From Chlamydiota bacterium (lineage in GTDB: Bacteria > Chlamydiota > Chlamydiia > Chlamydiales > SLFE01): a stretch of DNA of 6,451 nt. Each line of letters opens with the position of its first letter. The first letter of the stretch is position 1. The notes beneath the pieces are model-generated. The model made no database searches, was not told the DNA's origin, and saw only the letters and a list, made by a program, of their open reading frames with translations. Shown one piece after another: positions 5,975 to 6,451 of this stretch. A program made the position numbers and the translations under genes. The stretch is from positions 1 to 6,451 of the forward strand of contig JAAKFL010000107.1 of the NCBI GenBank assembly GCA_011065065.1, in the 5' to 3' direction.

Positions 5975-6328
5975 ATGGCTAAAGAAAACGCAAAAAAAGG
6001 CGATTTAGAGGACTTCGAGAGCTTACAAAAGAAGTTGAAGGTGATATTTGGACTTCGGGAGAAGGTGGCGATTGCTCTTGATAAGATTTACACCAAAGGT
6101 TCTCTCACTGCAAAAGAAGTCACAGAATATTTGGACAATCCTAGTAATTTTTCTGCTTACCAATTTGATAATATTCAAAAGAGAAGAACTGATATTCAAG
6201 CTTTTATTTGGGAAGCCCTTGGCGAGAAGACGAAAAAGCAGATAGAAAGGAAGAAGTTGAAGAAGAAGGCGAAGAAGCGGAGCCGGAAGTCGTTGGGGCA
6301 TCGTCGTAAGTGGCTCGAAATGGATTAA
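5975..6328 (+). CDS. Small basic protein of unknown function
   Basis: I do not recognise a family for this 117-aa protein. Residues about 1-85 look mostly helical, with an acidic-mixed start (KKGDLEDFESLQKK) and a TAKEVTEYLDNPSNFSAYQFDNIQ middle that could be a small helical domain. Residues about 86-112 are a lysine/arginine tail, including KKLKKKAKKRSRK, as in nucleic-acid-binding or ribosome-associated proteins. There is no signal peptide or membrane segment. The ATG at 5975 has a GAGGG four bases upstream and a predicted promoter just before it. It diverges from waaA and probably converges on a minus-strand gene whose stop is about 6 bases beyond its own. The clear start signals and sensible composition argue for a real gene. 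A role in binding DNA or RNA is inference from charge only. Confidence 0.72.
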   Translation: MAKENAKKGDLEDFESLQKKLKVIFGLREKVAIALDKIYTKGSLTAKEVTEYLDNPSNFSAYQFDNIQKRRTDIQAFIWEALGEKTKKQIERKKLKKKAKKRSRKSLGHRRKWLEMD

Positions 6329-6334
6329 AATTTA

Positions 6335-6451
6335 CTAATGCAGCGTTTCCAACAAGCCGCAAAGCTCTTTCACTACCTTCCAGAACCGAAGGTGCATATT
6401 TCCCGCTTTTCCATTCACCCCGATCTCATAAATTTTCCTTCGAAACTCTTC
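6335..6451 (-). CDS. Probable 3' end of an unidentified gene (partial)
   Basis: On the minus strand a frame stays open from the window edge to a TAG at 6337-6335, giving 38 residues (ending KELCGLLETLH). The other two minus frames are closed here. G is common at first codon positions, as expected of coding sequence, while the competing plus-strand frame starting with ATG at 6338 has few such G's and no ribosome site. The gene would converge on the basic small-protein gene with a 6-base gap. The fragment is too short to name. Confidence 0.35.
   Translation of the reverse strand, partial: EEFRRKIYEIGVNGKAGNMHLRFWKVVKELCGLLETLH

Noticed and set aside
6023..6301. 92-codon minus-strand frame opposite the basic protein
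   Set aside because: Its leucine-rich composition is the mirror of the lysine/glutamate-rich plus-strand gene, which has the promoter and ribosome site.
6338..6451. Plus-strand frame starting ATG at 6338 and open to the window edge
   Set aside because: No ribosome site precedes it and few codons begin with G; the opposite-strand frame looks more like coding sequence, though neither is certain.

Overview
This window most likely comes from a Chlamydiae bacterium living in an amoeba or another protist. The pointers are a diphosphate-dependent phosphofructokinase of the long (about 540 aa) type, an alpha/beta hydrolase directly upstream of it, a Kdo transferase (waaA, called gseA in chlamydiae) nearby, and an F-box plus leucine-rich-repeat protein of the kind amoeba symbionts direct at host ubiquitin ligases. 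From memory, Chlamydia trachomatis has a similar neighbourhood (CT205 pfp, CT206 hydrolase, CT207 pfp, CT208 gseA). The assignment to phylum is an inference. Another protist-associated, LPS-bearing bacterium (for example Holosporales) is the main alternative.

Layout, left to right. Positions 1-197 hold a nested palindrome (element A) that probably starts before the window. Positions 289-1485 (minus) encode an AT-rich F-box/LRR protein. Positions 1580-1802 hold a second nested palindrome (element B) with the same architecture, so the F-box gene is bracketed by two diverged members of one structured repeat family. From 1853 to about 5914 everything is on the minus strand. In transcription order this block is waaA, initiator tRNA-fMet, elongator tRNA-Met, alpha/beta hydrolase and pfp. 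A short basic protein of unknown function is transcribed the other way from 5975. An open frame, probably the 3' end of a minus-strand gene, runs off the right edge.

How the parts relate. The hydrolase and pfp form a tight pair, with an 8-base gap and the pfp Shine-Dalgarno overlapping the hydrolase stop. The last 22 bases of waaA (stop codon included) lie inside the tRNA-fMet gene, with the two tRNAs only 8 bases apart. waaA and the basic-protein gene diverge from one short intergenic region whose predicted promoters share -35 bases. The F-box gene is the accessory part: it differs in base composition, has its own predicted promoter, and sits between the palindromes next to a housekeeping operon.

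The most unusual signals are the pair of nested 'hairpins within a hairpin' elements flanking the F-box gene and the waaA/tRNA-fMet overlap.
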